A DNA stretch of 64,000 bases. Origin: Hydrangea macrophylla (lineage: Eukaryota; Streptophyta; Magnoliopsida; Cornales; Hydrangeaceae). A program made the position numbers and the translations under genes. Position 1 is the first letter of the stretch. Every line of letters starts with the position of its first letter. The stretch spans positions 75,273,045-75,337,044 of the forward strand of contig CM066985.1 of assembly GCA_033977485.1 (NCBI GenBank), given 5' to 3'. The notes under the pieces were generated by a model that saw nothing but the letters and a program-made list of their open reading frames with translations, was not told the origin of the DNA and did no database searches. Below are positions 9,857-20,289 of the stretch, one piece after another.

Positions 9857-11065
9857 TTACAACACCAGGCCAAAGAGAGGGAAAAGCTGCTCCTGATCAA
9901 CAAGATAATGTTGGGTAAACAGACAGTGTCCTTTTACGGAGTGTTTCCCACCGTTCTTGTACAAGGGTTCAGAAATCCTGATGGTAGTGCAACAGACAGG
10001 TTGAAGGTGTTCTAATGGGCCCTCAACAGTGCCATCCATCCAAATGCAGCAAAATTCATCACGGTCAATGTGAAAAACAACTAGCTTATAATAAATATCG
10101 CTGGGAGTGTAAAGCAGGGCTGCATCAAATTTACCAATGATAGGACCGGTGAACATCCGCTTGAGATGCAAATCATAGACAGCGATCCTGTGAGCAATCC
10201 AGTACAATTTATTATGTCGTAAAACAGGGCGAGTAACACCAGAAAAGCTGTAGAAATCATCGGCAATTGTCTCCCAAGTATCAGTGACGACGTCGTATGC
10301 AAAGAGATAGGGAAAATAAGCTGAGCCCATTAGGATCTTCGTCTTCAACAATGACAATGACGAAGAAGAAGAAGAAGAGGAAGAGGAGTGGTCGTGTACA
10401 ACGAACATCCCACTTGTCTTATCAAAAAACGAGGGAGGTTGAGGAAGAGAACGCCAGGTCCGTTTCTTTGGATCGTAAACTTCACCCCAAGGATCGGTGG
10501 GAGTAGTATCCCTGGGGATGTAAAATCCACCAAAGACATAGAGCTTATCATTGACAACAACTGTCTCAGGACTTAGTCTTTTGATGAGCATACTTGGAAT
10601 CTTCTTCCACCATTTAAGCTTATTATTATTATACATGTCCATGTCCATGTCCATGTCCATGTCGGCAACATAGACATTAGAAGTGGGAATAGTATCAGAT
10701 GGACCACCACCAACACAGTACATAGTTGAACCTATACGAGCAAAGGAGACCAGATCTCCCCTCCACGACCTCCACAATGATTCCAACTTCCGAGTCTGAG
10801 GGCGCCGGCGCACTTTTTTCTTCTTTTTATTTTTACCACATCCCTCCTCCTGTTCACCCTCACCCTGACCCTGACCCTGACCCTGACCCTGGAGGTGATT
10901 ATCCCTGCCGCTTGATGAGACCTTAAGAAGGTACGAATGATATAATCCGTTCCCGCTGCCCCCAATAAGAACGACTCTTTTTACAACCACCATTGACTCC
11001 GACTCCGACTCCTCCGCCGTCGATACACTCTTCTCGCACGCTCTCTCTTCTCCTAGGGTTCCCAT
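9857..11065 (-). CDS. Kelch-repeat / beta-propeller protein (402 aa), gene 1
   Basis: An intronless 402-residue frame, the tandem paralogue of 11924-13096. Residues 26-49 hold a glycine-rich strand (VVLIGGSGNG). Residues 60-72 are a Gln-Gly run. Residues 78-93 are strongly basic (KNKKKKKVRRR), a possible nuclear-localisation signal. Kelch-like units with Gly doublets follow: about 105-135 (MYCVGGG), 168-210 (KLYVFGGF then EVYDPKKRTW), and 250-270 (YDVVTDTW). The C-terminal half resembles F-box/kelch proteins of plants, but no F-box is visible at the N terminus. It may be a propeller-only adaptor of a ubiquitin ligase or an unrelated kelch protein; the substrate is unknown. Coding microsatellites produce DMDMDMDMDM (136-144) and a 12-residue Ser-rich run (227-238). 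The start is chosen because its context and the upstream TATA box are conserved in the paralogue. Confidence 0.85.
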   Translation of the reverse strand: MGTLGEERACEKSVSTAEESESESMVVVKRVVLIGGSGNGLYHSYLLKVSSSGRDNHLQGQGQGQGQGEGEQEEGCGKNKKKKKVRRRPQTRKLESLWRSWRGDLVSFARIGSTMYCVGGGPSDTIPTSNVYVADMDMDMDMDMYNNNKLKWWKKIPSMLIKRLSPETVVVNDKLYVFGGFYIPRDTTPTDPWGEVYDPKKRTWRSLPQPPSFFDKTSGMFVVHDHSSSSSSSSSSLSLLKTKILMGSAYFPYLFAYDVVTDTWETIADDFYSFSGVTRPVLRHNKLYWIAHRIAVYDLHLKRMFTGPIIGKFDAALLYTPSDIYYKLVVFHIDRDEFCCIWMDGTVEGPLEHLQPVCCTTIRISEPLYKNGGKHSVKGHCLFTQHYLVDQEQLFPLFGLVL

Positions 11066-11117
11066 CGCCTATTTCCCCCTCTTCTCAATCTCTTATTTCT
11101 CGCGTAGGGATTGTGTG

Positions 11118-11127
11118 TATTTATATC
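11118..11127 (-). promoter_or_regulatory. TATA box of kelch gene 1
   Basis: On the minus strand it reads ATATAAATAC, 53-62 bp upstream of the start codon. The paralogue has ATATAAATAA in the matching place. The short CT/GAGA-rich leader between them is conserved. Confidence 0.5.
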
Positions 11128-11146
11128 CGCACCCACCACCTTGTTT

Positions 11147-11425
11147 ACTCATTCTAATCCAATGTTTTGAAAATTGGACCCTTAATTAAATTGGACTAAT
11201 GATCCGATCACAGATTAAGGTACACCTTAAACCGTCACGTCATAATATTAAGAGAAAATTATTAAAAAATCCCTAAAAGCAACCCTTACGAGTTTAAACT
11301 TCAAAAGATATCTTAATTTGTTAAAACGCCCCTCAAATAGAACTTAGTGTTGGGAAACATCCCTGGCCATTAGAACCACTGAATTTATTTCCAAATCTGC
11401 CCTTGGTAGTCACAGAAATAGAGAA
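11147..11425. other. Spacer between the duplicated kelch blocks, nothing recognised
   Basis: AT-rich DNA upstream of gene 1 and downstream of the gene 2 block. The duplication block resumes near 11426 at ACATCCATAGACTAGTGTTA, matching about 9693. Confidence 0.4.
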
Positions 11426-11494
11426 ACTAGACATCCATAGACTAGTGTTACGCATGTAGTAGTTATGCTTGCTTGGTATCAATGTCTTAATTTT

Positions 11495-11789
11495 GAATTT
11501 TTTTTATTTTTTAAAAAGAAGACTAGGAAAGACTAGGACTCCAAGGCGTTAACACTCCGTTTGTTTTGATGTAAAATGTTTTCCGGAAAACATTTTCACA
11601 TTTTCCAGTGTTTGGATGCACTAATAACAAAGTAAAATGTTTTACAAGAAATATAGCTTACTCCCTTTCAATGAAAAATAACTTACGGACTAAAATCCCT
11701 TAAATCATTCTCCTTGACCAAGTATCAGACCACAATCGGGACTCCCACCCATTACTCCTCATATTCCACTCGTTTTGGCATGTTTGAAG
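11495..11789. mobile_element. 295-bp insertion present only in the gene 2 block
   Basis: In the gene 1 block, GTCTTAATTTT joins directly to CTAGCCGGATTTGAA at 9756/9757. In the gene 2 block these words are separated by 295 bp. The insert contains CACTCCGTTTGTTTTGATG and a hairpin GTTTTCCGGAAAAC (11578-11591), reminiscent of plant MITEs, but its exact ends and a target duplication are unclear. A deletion from block 1 is the alternative. Confidence 0.5.
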
Positions 11790-11884
11790 CTAGCCGGATT
11801 TGAACCGTGATATATATATATATATGTGTATATATATATAGGCAATAAAAAGAAAAGAGAAGAAAAAATCAATAGGATAACGTT

Positions 11885-11911
11885 GGGGGGGGGGGGGGGG
11901 GGGGGGGGGGG
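11885..11911. repeat. Uninterrupted G27 homopolymer
   Basis: Twenty-seven consecutive G on the plus strand, 12 bp beyond the gene 2 stop codon. In the gene 1 flank the same place has only six G. In the gene 2 transcript this would be a C27 tract at the start of the 3' untranslated region. Confidence 0.9.
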
Positions 11912-11923
11912 TGAGGAATTGAC

Positions 11924-13096
11924 TTACAACACCAGGCCAAAGAGAGGGAAAAGCTCCTGATCAACAAGATAACGTTGGGTAAACAGACAGTGTCCTTTTA
12001 CGGAGTGTTTCCCACCGTTCTTGTACAAGGGTTCAGAAATCCTGATGGTAGTGCAACAGACAGGTTGAAGGTGTTCTAATGGGCCCTCAACAGTGCCATC
12101 CATCCAAATGCAGCAAAATTCATCACGGTCAATGTGAAAAACAACTGGCTTATAACGAATATCGCTGGGAGTGTAAAGCAGGGCTGCATCAAATTTACCA
12201 ATGATAGGACCGGTGAACATCCGCTTGAGATGCAAATCATAGACAGCGATCCTGTGAGCAATCCAGTACAATTTATTATGTCGTAAAACAGGGCGAGTAA
12301 CACCAGTAAAGCTGTAGAAATCATCGGCAATTGTCTCCCAAGTATCAGTGACGACGTCGTATGCAAAGAGATAGGGAAAATAAGCCGAGGCCATTAGGAT
12401 CTTCGTCTTCAACAATGACGAAGAAGAGTCATCATCATCATCATCATCGTCATCATGTACAACGAATATCCCACTTGTCTTATCAAAAAACGAGGGAGGT
12501 TGAGGAAGAGAACGCCAGGTCCGTTTCTTTGGATCGTAAACTTCACCCCAAGGATCGGTGGGAGTAGTATCCCTGGGGATGTAAAATCCACCAAAGACAT
12601 ATAGCTTATCATTGACAACAACTGTCTCAGGACGTAGTCTTTTGATGAGCATACTTGGAATCTTCTTCCACAATTTAAGCTTATTATTATTATTATTATA
12701 CATGTCCATGTCCATGTCCATGTCGGCAACATAGACATTAGAAGTGGGAATAGTATCAGATGGACCACCACCAACACAGTACATAGTTGAACCTATACGA
12801 GTAAAGGAGACCAGATCTCCCCTCCACGACCTCCACAATGATTCCAACTTCCGAGTCTGAGGGCGCCGGCGCACTTTTTTCTTCTTTTTATTTTTACCAC
12901 ATCCCTCCTCCTGTTCATCCTGACCCTGGAGGTGATTATCCCTGCCGCTTGATGAGACCTTAAGAAGGTACGAATGATATAATCCGTTCCCGCTGCCCCC
13001 GATAAGAACGACTCTTTTTACAACCACCATTGACGACGACTCCTCCGCCGTCGATACACTCTTCTCCCACGCTATCTCTTCTCCTAGGGTTCCCAT
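11924..13096 (-). CDS. Kelch-repeat / beta-propeller protein (390 aa), gene 2
   Basis: An intronless tandem paralogue of gene 1, with near-identical protein sequence outside three repeat-coded segments. The Gln-Gly run is reduced to QGQDEQ (57-62). The Met-Asp run is one unit shorter (125-132). The Ser run of gene 1 is replaced by nine consecutive Asp (215-223) followed by four Ser. Kelch units lie at about 95-125, 158-200 and 238-260. No F-box and no transmembrane segment are seen. The basic cluster KNKKKKKVRRR is kept at 69-79. Stop codons to the downstream flank align with gene 1, so the duplication unit includes about 170 bp of 3' flank and 80 bp of 5' leader and promoter. It is likely functional, as the frame is fully open, but the role is unknown. 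Confidence 0.85.
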   Translation of the reverse strand: MGTLGEEIAWEKSVSTAEESSSMVVVKRVVLIGGSGNGLYHSYLLKVSSSGRDNHLQGQDEQEEGCGKNKKKKKVRRRPQTRKLESLWRSWRGDLVSFTRIGSTMYCVGGGPSDTIPTSNVYVADMDMDMDMYNNNNNKLKLWKKIPSMLIKRLRPETVVVNDKLYVFGGFYIPRDTTPTDPWGEVYDPKKRTWRSLPQPPSFFDKTSGIFVVHDDDDDDDDDSSSSLLKTKILMASAYFPYLFAYDVVTDTWETIADDFYSFTGVTRPVLRHNKLYWIAHRIAVYDLHLKRMFTGPIIGKFDAALLYTPSDIRYKPVVFHIDRDEFCCIWMDGTVEGPLEHLQPVCCTTIRISEPLYKNGGKHSVKGHCLFTQRYLVDQELFPLFGLVL

Positions 13097-13160
13097 CGCC
13101 TATTTCCCCCTCTTCTCAATCTCTGATTTCCCGCGTAGGGATTGTGTGCGTGTGTATTAT

Positions 13161-13170
13161 TTATTTATAT
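13161..13170 (-). promoter_or_regulatory. TATA box of kelch gene 2
   Basis: The minus-strand ATATAAATAA lies 65-74 bp upstream of the start codon, at the place homologous to the gene 1 TATA box. The spacing is about 12 bp longer because of a GTGT/TTTA microsatellite expansion. Confidence 0.5.
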
Positions 13171-13411
13171 TAGGGTGATTCTATTCGCACCCGTATTATT
13201 GTTTATTTCTTGATCAGTTTTGATGCTTGGCCTTGACATTACAGTGCTGCCCATAACCAAGCCGTTGCTAGAAGGAGATGATGCTTCGAAGATGTTGATT
13301 GTCACTTTTGGGTTCTTCAATTAGATCCTAAGTGGTGATTGTTGTGTATTTGTTCGTCATTTACAGCACTCAATTTCTATGCTAGGTAGGAGCATCCAAC
13401 GGTAAATGTTA

Positions 13412-13686
13412 CTCCCTCCGTCCCATAATAGGTGTCCACATTTTCTTTTTTGAATGTCCCATAATAAGTGACATATAGCTTTTACTTACTTTCCAAAATT
13501 ACCCTTATAATAAAGACAAAGTAGCATTTATTTGTGGTTTCAAAACAAGCAAAAGTCAAACACCCATCACATCTAAGAGTAAAATTGGAAAGTGACCATT
13601 TAATGAACCAAAAAAAACTAATATAATACAACTTTCTTAAACAATGTGCAAAATAGAAGTGGACATTTATTGTGGGACGGAGGGAG
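13412..13686. mobile_element. Stowaway-type MITE (275 bp)
   Basis: The termini are CTCCCTCCGTCCCATAATA and its near-perfect inverse TATTGTGGGACGGAGGGAG. They are flanked by TA target duplications at 13410-13411 and 13687-13688. This is the classic Tc1/mariner-related Stowaway signature in plants. The interior is AT-rich and non-coding. Confidence 0.95.
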
Positions 13687-13860
13687 TATTTTCTTCCAGC
13701 TAAACTTATATTTTGGTATTGCTATAATGTTAAAATACTATGTTTTAGCATATGTGCTATAATAGTACATGCTAAATAAATGCTATTACTTTTCCTGTAT
13801 TGGAAAAAGTTAAGATATTGCCTTATTGGCGTGCCAAATTATAGCATGACCCTTCAAAAA

Positions 13861-13994
13861 CACATCTCCAATGATTTGTCAAATATCATGCCAAATTATA
13901 ACAATGTCAAAGGTCGTGCCAAATTTGGCACAGGATAGAGCATTGCTATAATTTGACAATAGTATGAAGTATATTATGCCCATTGGGGATGGTC
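13861..13994. mobile_element. Possible small MITE (CATCCCCAATG-type ends)
   Basis: The stretch opens with CACATCTCCAATG and closes with CATTGGGGATGGT, an imperfect inverted repeat of a kind often seen in plant MITEs. Internal words such as GCCAAATTATA recur. No target duplication can be assigned. Confidence 0.35.
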
Positions 13995-14049
13995 TAAGTC
14001 ATTAAAGTTGTGACCAAAACTTCAAACACCTTGATCATTTATGCAATCA

Positions 14050-15290
14050 GTGACATATATCAATACGCTTGCGCGCGCGTTGCGCGAGAAATTTAATTGT
14101 GTCGTTTTGTGTGAAGTGTATAATAAGATGTTACAACGGTTAAATAATAAATTGTAAATGTAGCCATTTGATCTAAAACTCTTCCTATGGAAGAAGTTGA
14201 TAATTCTGACTATCTTGTAAATGAGTAGTAAATGTACTTAATAAAGCACAATTAAAAATATATGACACAAGTAGGGTATTTTCCCTAAAAAAAAAAAAAG
14301 GACATGAATGTGTTTGTAGATCTTAATTGATATTCGAATACAATCGATAAATCCTAAATTTCAGGGAAGAAGTTGACCAAAATATAAATATTAGTGACCA
14401 ATTCATAAATAGCCACTAAAATAGCCACTTTATTTGACATTTTTTTGAAGTGAAGTATAAATATCCCAGAACTTAAATTTTAGAGAAGAGTTTACAAAAA
14501 TGTGAATATTAGTGACCAATTCCTAAATAGCCACTATACTAGCTACTTTTTTTTTTTTAAACTTTTTTTAAGTAATTAATAAATATCCCAAAACTTGCTG
14601 CCCCAATGCAATTACGCATATTACAATATATGAATCCTAAATTTGAGAGAAGAAGTTGACCAAATTGTAAATATCAGTAAGCAATTCCTAAATAACCACT
14701 AAAATAGCCACTTTTTTAAGTGAATAATAAATATCCCAAAAAATGTTGACCCAAATGTAATTAGACGCAAGATTGTTGATTCAAACCTCATTTGAGAGAT
14801 GAAGTTGACCAAATTGTAAATATTAGTGACCAATTCCTAAATAGCCACTAAAATAACCACTTTTTTTGACTTGTTTTTAAGTGAATAATAAATATCCCAA
14901 AAATTATTGACCCAAATGTAATTAGACACAATATTGTTGATTGAAACCTCAATATTATATTAAATAAAATTTCAAAAGCTGACTTGAATGTACTGATTTG
15001 TCTAAAATGACAAATTAACCCTCACACAAATTAAGATATCCTTACGACGTATAGATAGATGTATGAGTAATTATGGTATAGTGAAGGGCAAAAGAGGAAG
15101 TTCATAACCGACCAGTTCACCAAAAACGTGAGCAGCTTTTGGAGTTTTTGGTATTTTAGGGGTTTTACATTTTCAACCAAGGGTATAATCGAGAAGTACA
15201 AAAATTAGGCATGGACAATTTTTGAAGTTCATAAAAGATGACATGCTTGCTTATTAAGGTGTTGTCCTCTTATTATATAGTAATATATAT
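14050..15290 (-). mobile_element. Probable non-autonomous Helitron with tandem-repeat core
   Basis: Read on the minus strand, it opens near 15285 with ACTATATAATAAGAGGACAA, a common start for plant non-autonomous Helitrons. It closes near 14065 with a GC-rich hairpin (TCTCGCGCAACGCGCGCGC) in an AT-rich setting, as expected just before a Helitron 3' end. No target duplication or coding region is seen, which fits Helitrons. The exact CTRR end could not be fixed. Confidence 0.4.
14363..14955. repeat. Four diverged tandem units of 119-163 bp
   Basis: Units start at 14363, 14482, 14645 and 14792. Each runs from GAAGAAGTTGACCAAA through AGTGACCAATTCCTAAATAG and AAATATCCCA. They form an internal minisatellite of the probable Helitron. 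Confidence 0.8.
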
Positions 15291-16384
15291 ATATATATAT
15301 ATACTATGTGATATATGTCAGTGCCTTTGGTAGTTGTACCATCGAATGTAATTTTCAATAAAAATGAAGTAGTTTCCATTATAATTAAATATGGTACAAC
15401 TATTAAAATATTTAACAATTTAATATATTTTTATGAAATCAATTCTGCCACCATAACCACTTTTGCATATACATTAACCACACACTATAACCGTCAAAGT
15501 AAATTTGGGCCTTAATCTTTATTATGACAAAAGCTATTGTAATAAAAAAAGCATAAGTTCTTCCAACACAACCTCTTAGTTAGTGACTATATGTATATAG
15601 GTGTTATGGGATGAATTAATGAAAGAAACTTAGGAAGTGATGGGTCCCACATATTCAACAAATTTAGGTGATTGGGTGAACAAAATTGTTCTCCATAATT
15701 AATTATCATTAGAATGCAAAATATGTAATTTTATCATTTAATTTACTAATTTAATAGTAATTACATCATTTAATTTACTAACTTAATAAATTAATTTATT
15801 AATTTACCATGTATTTGAAAACTATTTGAGATACAGAATTTTGAATGCATGGCATTACTTCATTTGAAATGGAACAAAGATGCTACACCCACATCCAAAT
15901 CCACAAATTCCACATCCAACACATTCCACCCCTTGATTTCGGTGACAATAATACACAACCAAAGGGGTAAAGAATAAAAATTACCAAAAATATAAAAGTA
16001 GTTCAATTAGAAAAGTCAAAGAAGATAACACAATAGGAAGATAAAACTTATCACTAATTTACACATAAAAAGAAATCACTTTTCATAATGTCAAATTTTT
16101 TATTGCCTTCTATGTGGTAGGCTTTTTTTTGTTACTGAAAATGTAAATAAATTTGATTTTCAAATGATTTAACAATTGTACCACATGCAATACTATGCGG
16201 GGTTACCGATCACTATGGTACAATTGAGAAAGTAGAAGCTTTCTTCAATAGCACATTTAGGTACTCTCTCTCCCTTATATCTTGTTTTGCTCACATGATT
16301 ATCCATGGAGGTGTGGTGATGATGTATGAATGGATGTAGTGTAGGAATGTAACTTTGTAATGGTATTTGAGACAAATTTCTCTT
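15291..16384. other. AT-rich intergenic DNA, target region of Copia A
   Basis: No coding signal. Words such as TTTGGTAGTTGTACCATC (15329-15346) and TTTGAAAACTATTTGAGATAC (about 15815-15835) recur in diverged form right of Copia A (about 37824-37840 and 38310-38325). Copia A therefore landed inside an older, locally repetitive region. Confidence 0.5.
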
Positions 16385-16863
16385 TATAACAAATATTGTG
16401 GTCGGGCCATACGGGCAACCACATGAAATTGGACTGGGTCCAAAGAGGCCTGTCTTGGACATCAAATAACGGGCTTTTGGAGTCCCAAGCCTAGTAGGTT
16501 TATCATGTGCTTATATATATATATATATGAATATGTATCACATTAAAACCTAAGGAGATATTATAATCTCAGCACCCCCTCTCTCCCTCACGTTAGTCTC
16601 TCTCTCTCTCATTCATGGTTTCTCTCTCTAGCTAATCACCAAGGAGCTTGGGATTTAGCGCATGACTGTCATGGGGAAGGCTCAAGAAGCGTCCTTTACG
16701 ACCTAGGCGATGCATAAGAGAGTACACGGAGGCAACATGGAGCAGCAGTTCGTGGGTGATGACGCCGGGCTCGTAACAACATCGTTTGGCGATCCGTCGG
16801 GCTATTCCGCTAGGTAACGAACCTTTACCAGACTCGTATGCTTGCGTGCATATATTATCAACA
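16385..16863 (+). repeat. 5' LTR of Copia A
   Basis: 479 bp ending TATTATCAACA. The start reads TATAACAAATATTG where the 3' copy has TGTAACAAATATTG, so the terminal TG has mutated to TA. A CT-rich leader with TATATATA at 16513-16528 suggests the promoter. Confidence 0.9.
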
Positions 16864-16864
16864 T

Positions 16865-16877
16865 TGGTATCAGAGCC
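16865..16877 (+). promoter_or_regulatory. Copia A primer-binding site
   Basis: TGGTATCAGAGCC starts two bases inside the internal region, the canonical match to initiator tRNA-Met. It contrasts with Copia B and C, which lack it. Confidence 0.92.
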
Positions 16878-16889
16878 AATAGGTTGTTG

Positions 16890-18950
16890 ATTCGCCTATT
16901 TATGAAGTTCGGGAAAGTAAAGGAAATGTTCCAAGTACACGATGAATGGACATCTAGGGTCGATGACAGGTATGATTCGTGATTTCAGAATACTCGTAAC
17001 ATCTTTACTGGCGAACTGCAGTTTCAGGCTATGATTAGTTCTTTGCCTGATTCGCGAGTCCATAGAAAACAAATCATGATCCACAACGGAAATGTTCAAT
17101 TTTTGGTTTTGACATTTTTTGACATGTTGAGCTGAATACGGAGCGCCAAAAATGTGAGGCGAACCGTATAGCTACACTCTTGACTACTACTTTCATAAGT
17201 GGAAGTAAGCGCAAGGCCAGTGGGCCTAAACGCAATGGTAAGGGTAAACCCGCCTAGAGGTAGGGTGGGGCCAGCAAGTTTGCGCCCAAGGCTAACAAGG
17301 TGGAAGAGCGCAATCGAGGGCGTTCTCCAGTTCGGTATTAATAGGATGGATACTTTTTGGTGGTAGTGTTACTAGGACATGGTTATCTGGGGATATCTAC
17401 TTAAGAGTTGTTTTATGTAATTCTAGTTTCGTCTGTTATTCATTTATTCTGAGACATGACATGTTGGACTTGAACGCATAGGATGTAATAGGATGACTTG
17501 ATTAGCTCAAGAAGCCCTTTTGGACCCACTCCCTGAGGTTGACCTACCTATGTATGAGTCTTGCTTAGTTGGCAAAGCATGTCGAGAGCCTTTTAGAGAG
17601 GCTATTAGAGCTACTTAAGCATTAGAGCTAGTTCACTCAGATATCTGTGGACCTATGGTTGTAAAGGCACGTCATGGCGCCTCTTATTTTCTCACTTTTA
17701 TAGATGATTTTGCGCGATGTGAGGATCGCGAGTATTTATCTAATCAGTTCTGGGAACTATGTGAGGAAAAAGGGGAAACGCAAACAACTTTCTGTTACGG
17801 AAACTCCGCAACAATATGGTGTTGTAGAAAGAAGGAATAAGACATTCCTAGATATGGCTAGGACTATGATGGCGTAAGTCAACCTCCCAATGTTGTTTTG
17901 AAGGGATGTACTCTCGTTTGCTGCCTACATACTAGAGTGGCCCCTCTCAGTCGTTTCCCTCTACCCCCTTATGAGCTATAGAAAGGCAAAAAGCTCATTT
18001 TGGAGCATTTGCGCTCGTGGAGCTCAGGAGGTTATGTTCACTATACCTCATATAAGTGCGAGAAACTATGCTCAAGAACTGGAAAGTATACCTTTATAAG
18101 GTATTCTAACAGCTCGACAGGCTATGTTACGTATAACGAACAAACGGGTATAGGAATGACAAATGGTGCCACATGATATTGAGAATGATTTTCCCAGATT
18201 TGTATTACTAAGAGATGTCTTGACCTCTATGAGTTGGAGGATGTTGAAGACAACATACCATCTTTAAAGCGAGGTGGGGAGATTGAGATTCCACATCTAG
18301 TAATCGCTGAAAAATGGTACTAGTCTCCAGCCGAGTGGGAGTACACCGCTAGACGCTAGTGGGAGTGTACCAGATAGTGGGAGTGCACCACTAGGCACTC
18401 AAGATTCTCAGGTAGTACACTGTATGGTGATGAGGAAAAAGTTCCCTATTGCTGTTTTGAACTTGAGGAAGACATTTTCATATGTGTGCAAATGTGTGCA
18501 TAAGTGGATGAGGATGAGCCTGCTTCTTTTGTTGAAGCATTTTTCTTCATCTGCTAAAACTGAGTGGATAGTTGCTATGCTAGATGAGATGAGCTCTATG
18601 GACGCGAATTAGGTCTGGGAGTTAGTTGACATTTTGCTTGTGCGTAAGACTAATGGAGACAAGTGTGTTTTCAAAATCTAACGCAAGGCAGATGGTTCAA
18701 TTGACAAGTATTAGGCGCGCCTTGTGGGTGATAGTTTGTACCCAGAGAGGGTATAGACCATGGAAACACGTTCTTCCAAAGGGTGAGATCTGACTCCATT
18801 CGCCTTATCCCAGCAATCGTCGCATATTTAGATTTGGAACCTTTTTAGTTGGATGTTTGAACTGTTCTTTTCTCAATCGAGAACAAGACAATGAAATAAA
18901 TATGGATCAGCCCATTGGTTTAGTGACCAAAGGGAATGAGCGCAAAAGTA
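16890..18950 (+). pseudogene. Copia A gag-integrase-RT remnant
   Basis: Broken reading frames. A gag-like stretch lies at about 16900-17340, with a Lys/Gly-rich basic segment near 17200-17300. The integrase core starts near 17630 (LVHSDICGP, then FLTFIDDFAR at 17685-17720), and the conserved GVVERRNKT region is at about 17815-17840. The start of reverse transcriptase is at about 18600-18720 (VWELVD, then a DGSID motif with stops) and MDQPIG near 18903. Many stops and frameshifts are present. The frame is cut at 18955 by a solo LTR, just before the catalytic RT motifs. Confidence 0.8.
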
Positions 18951-18954
18951 TGCT

Positions 18955-20289
18955 TGTTGGCCCAAAAGTGGAAACCTTAGAGGGGGGGTGAATAAGGTTT
19001 TAGCGGAATTTTAACCTTTTAAAAACTTAATAGCAAATTAAACACAATCACAAGCAATTATGTAAAGAGATAAGGGAAGAGATACTTGCAAACCAATTTT
19101 TCAAGTGGTTCGGCAATCGCACCCCGCGGCCTACGTCCACCCCTCAAGAATACCTCTTGAGGATTCCTTTAATCCGATCTACTTCACGGGTGTAGACCAA
19201 ACCATTCCCGGAGCACTTACGGGTGTGCACCAAACCTTTACAAGAGCCTCCAACTCTCCCAAAGAAGAAAACCTCTTCTTTGCACACAAGGGTTACTAAC
19301 CCTCACTCTTTATAAATGATTTAGATACAAATTGAAACTCTCTATATAGAGTGGATAATACAATTAAAGCTCACTACAATTTTGCTCTCTCAAGAAATAC
19401 AAATGAAAGATTTGAGCAAATTGATTAACTCACACAACTAGACCTCAAATGTTAATGTTTAAAGATCAAAGAGATGTGTGATCAATACTATGTTTTCCAA
19501 TCAAAATCTCAACAACAAATAGCTTGGGAAAACATGTATTTATAGGCATTGGAAGATTATAGCCGTTGGTGGCAAGTTTGGTAATTAAAAACCCCTTTAA
19601 AAACTAGCCGTTATTGCCTTTCAGGTCGCTTCAGTCGACTGGACCTTGAAGCAGTCGACTGGGCCTTGAAACAGTCGACTGAGATGTGTTTACAGAGGGT
19701 TCTGTATGCATTCTGCTCACTTCAGTCGACTGCATCGGGCCTTCAGTCGACTGCCCCTCCCTGTTTGACAGCCTGACACATCTCCACTAAAATGGCCATA
19801 ACTTCCTCTACGAAAATCAGATTTTCAATCCGTTTGATGTTTTGGAAACTAGATTCAAATACCTTTCCAACCATATAAGATTCAACATTTAATTATTTTT
19901 CAATTGGTTGGGGCATTGATTTAAAGATGACCCACTTAAAATTTATTTCCAAAATTTTAACTTTTAGAGATTGTTTGATCCCCTATGAGTGTGAGATCAA
20001 GATGCCTTACAATGATTGTCCTAGACTTCAACCAAGGATGAAATATCTTCAAGTCTTCAAGATTGATCCTTGTTGAGCTCCTTGTAATCTTGATCTACAT
20101 TAATTAAATCTCATGCACACAAAGATGTTAAAAACATTGATACAAAATTAATACATGAGATTATATATGAGCATAAAAATGACTATGATAATAAAAAGGA
20201 ATGAAACAAATGAATCATGTAATTATCATAGCATATTTGACATCATCAAAACATAATTAAATATGCCTTAACATATCTTAAGGCTAACA
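18955..20289 (+). mobile_element. Solo LTR (1335 bp) with CAGTCGACTG cluster
   Basis: It starts TGTTGGCCCAAAAG and ends AAGGCTAACA, flanked by ATGCT (18950-18954) and ATGCC (20290-20294), a target duplication with one change. No internal region is present, so it is probably a solo LTR left by recombination. Orientation is inferred from the usual TGTTGGC start. It carries five CAGTCGACTG palindromes. Confidence 0.8.
19632..19753. repeat. Palindrome cluster CAGTCGACTG (5 perfect copies)
   Basis: Perfect copies start at 19632, 19652, 19672, 19723 and 19744. The spacing is 20, 20, 51 and 21 bp. Spacers share little beyond short GGNCCTTGAA words in the first two gaps. Confidence 0.92.

Noticed and set aside
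10857..10891. Interstitial telomere repeat
   Set aside because: The unit is CCCTGA, not the plant CCCTAAA, and it lies in frame within a coding run.
9857..13096. Calling the kelch genes F-box proteins
   Set aside because: The C-terminal part resembles F-box/kelch proteins, but no F-box motif is visible in the N-terminal 100 residues of either gene.
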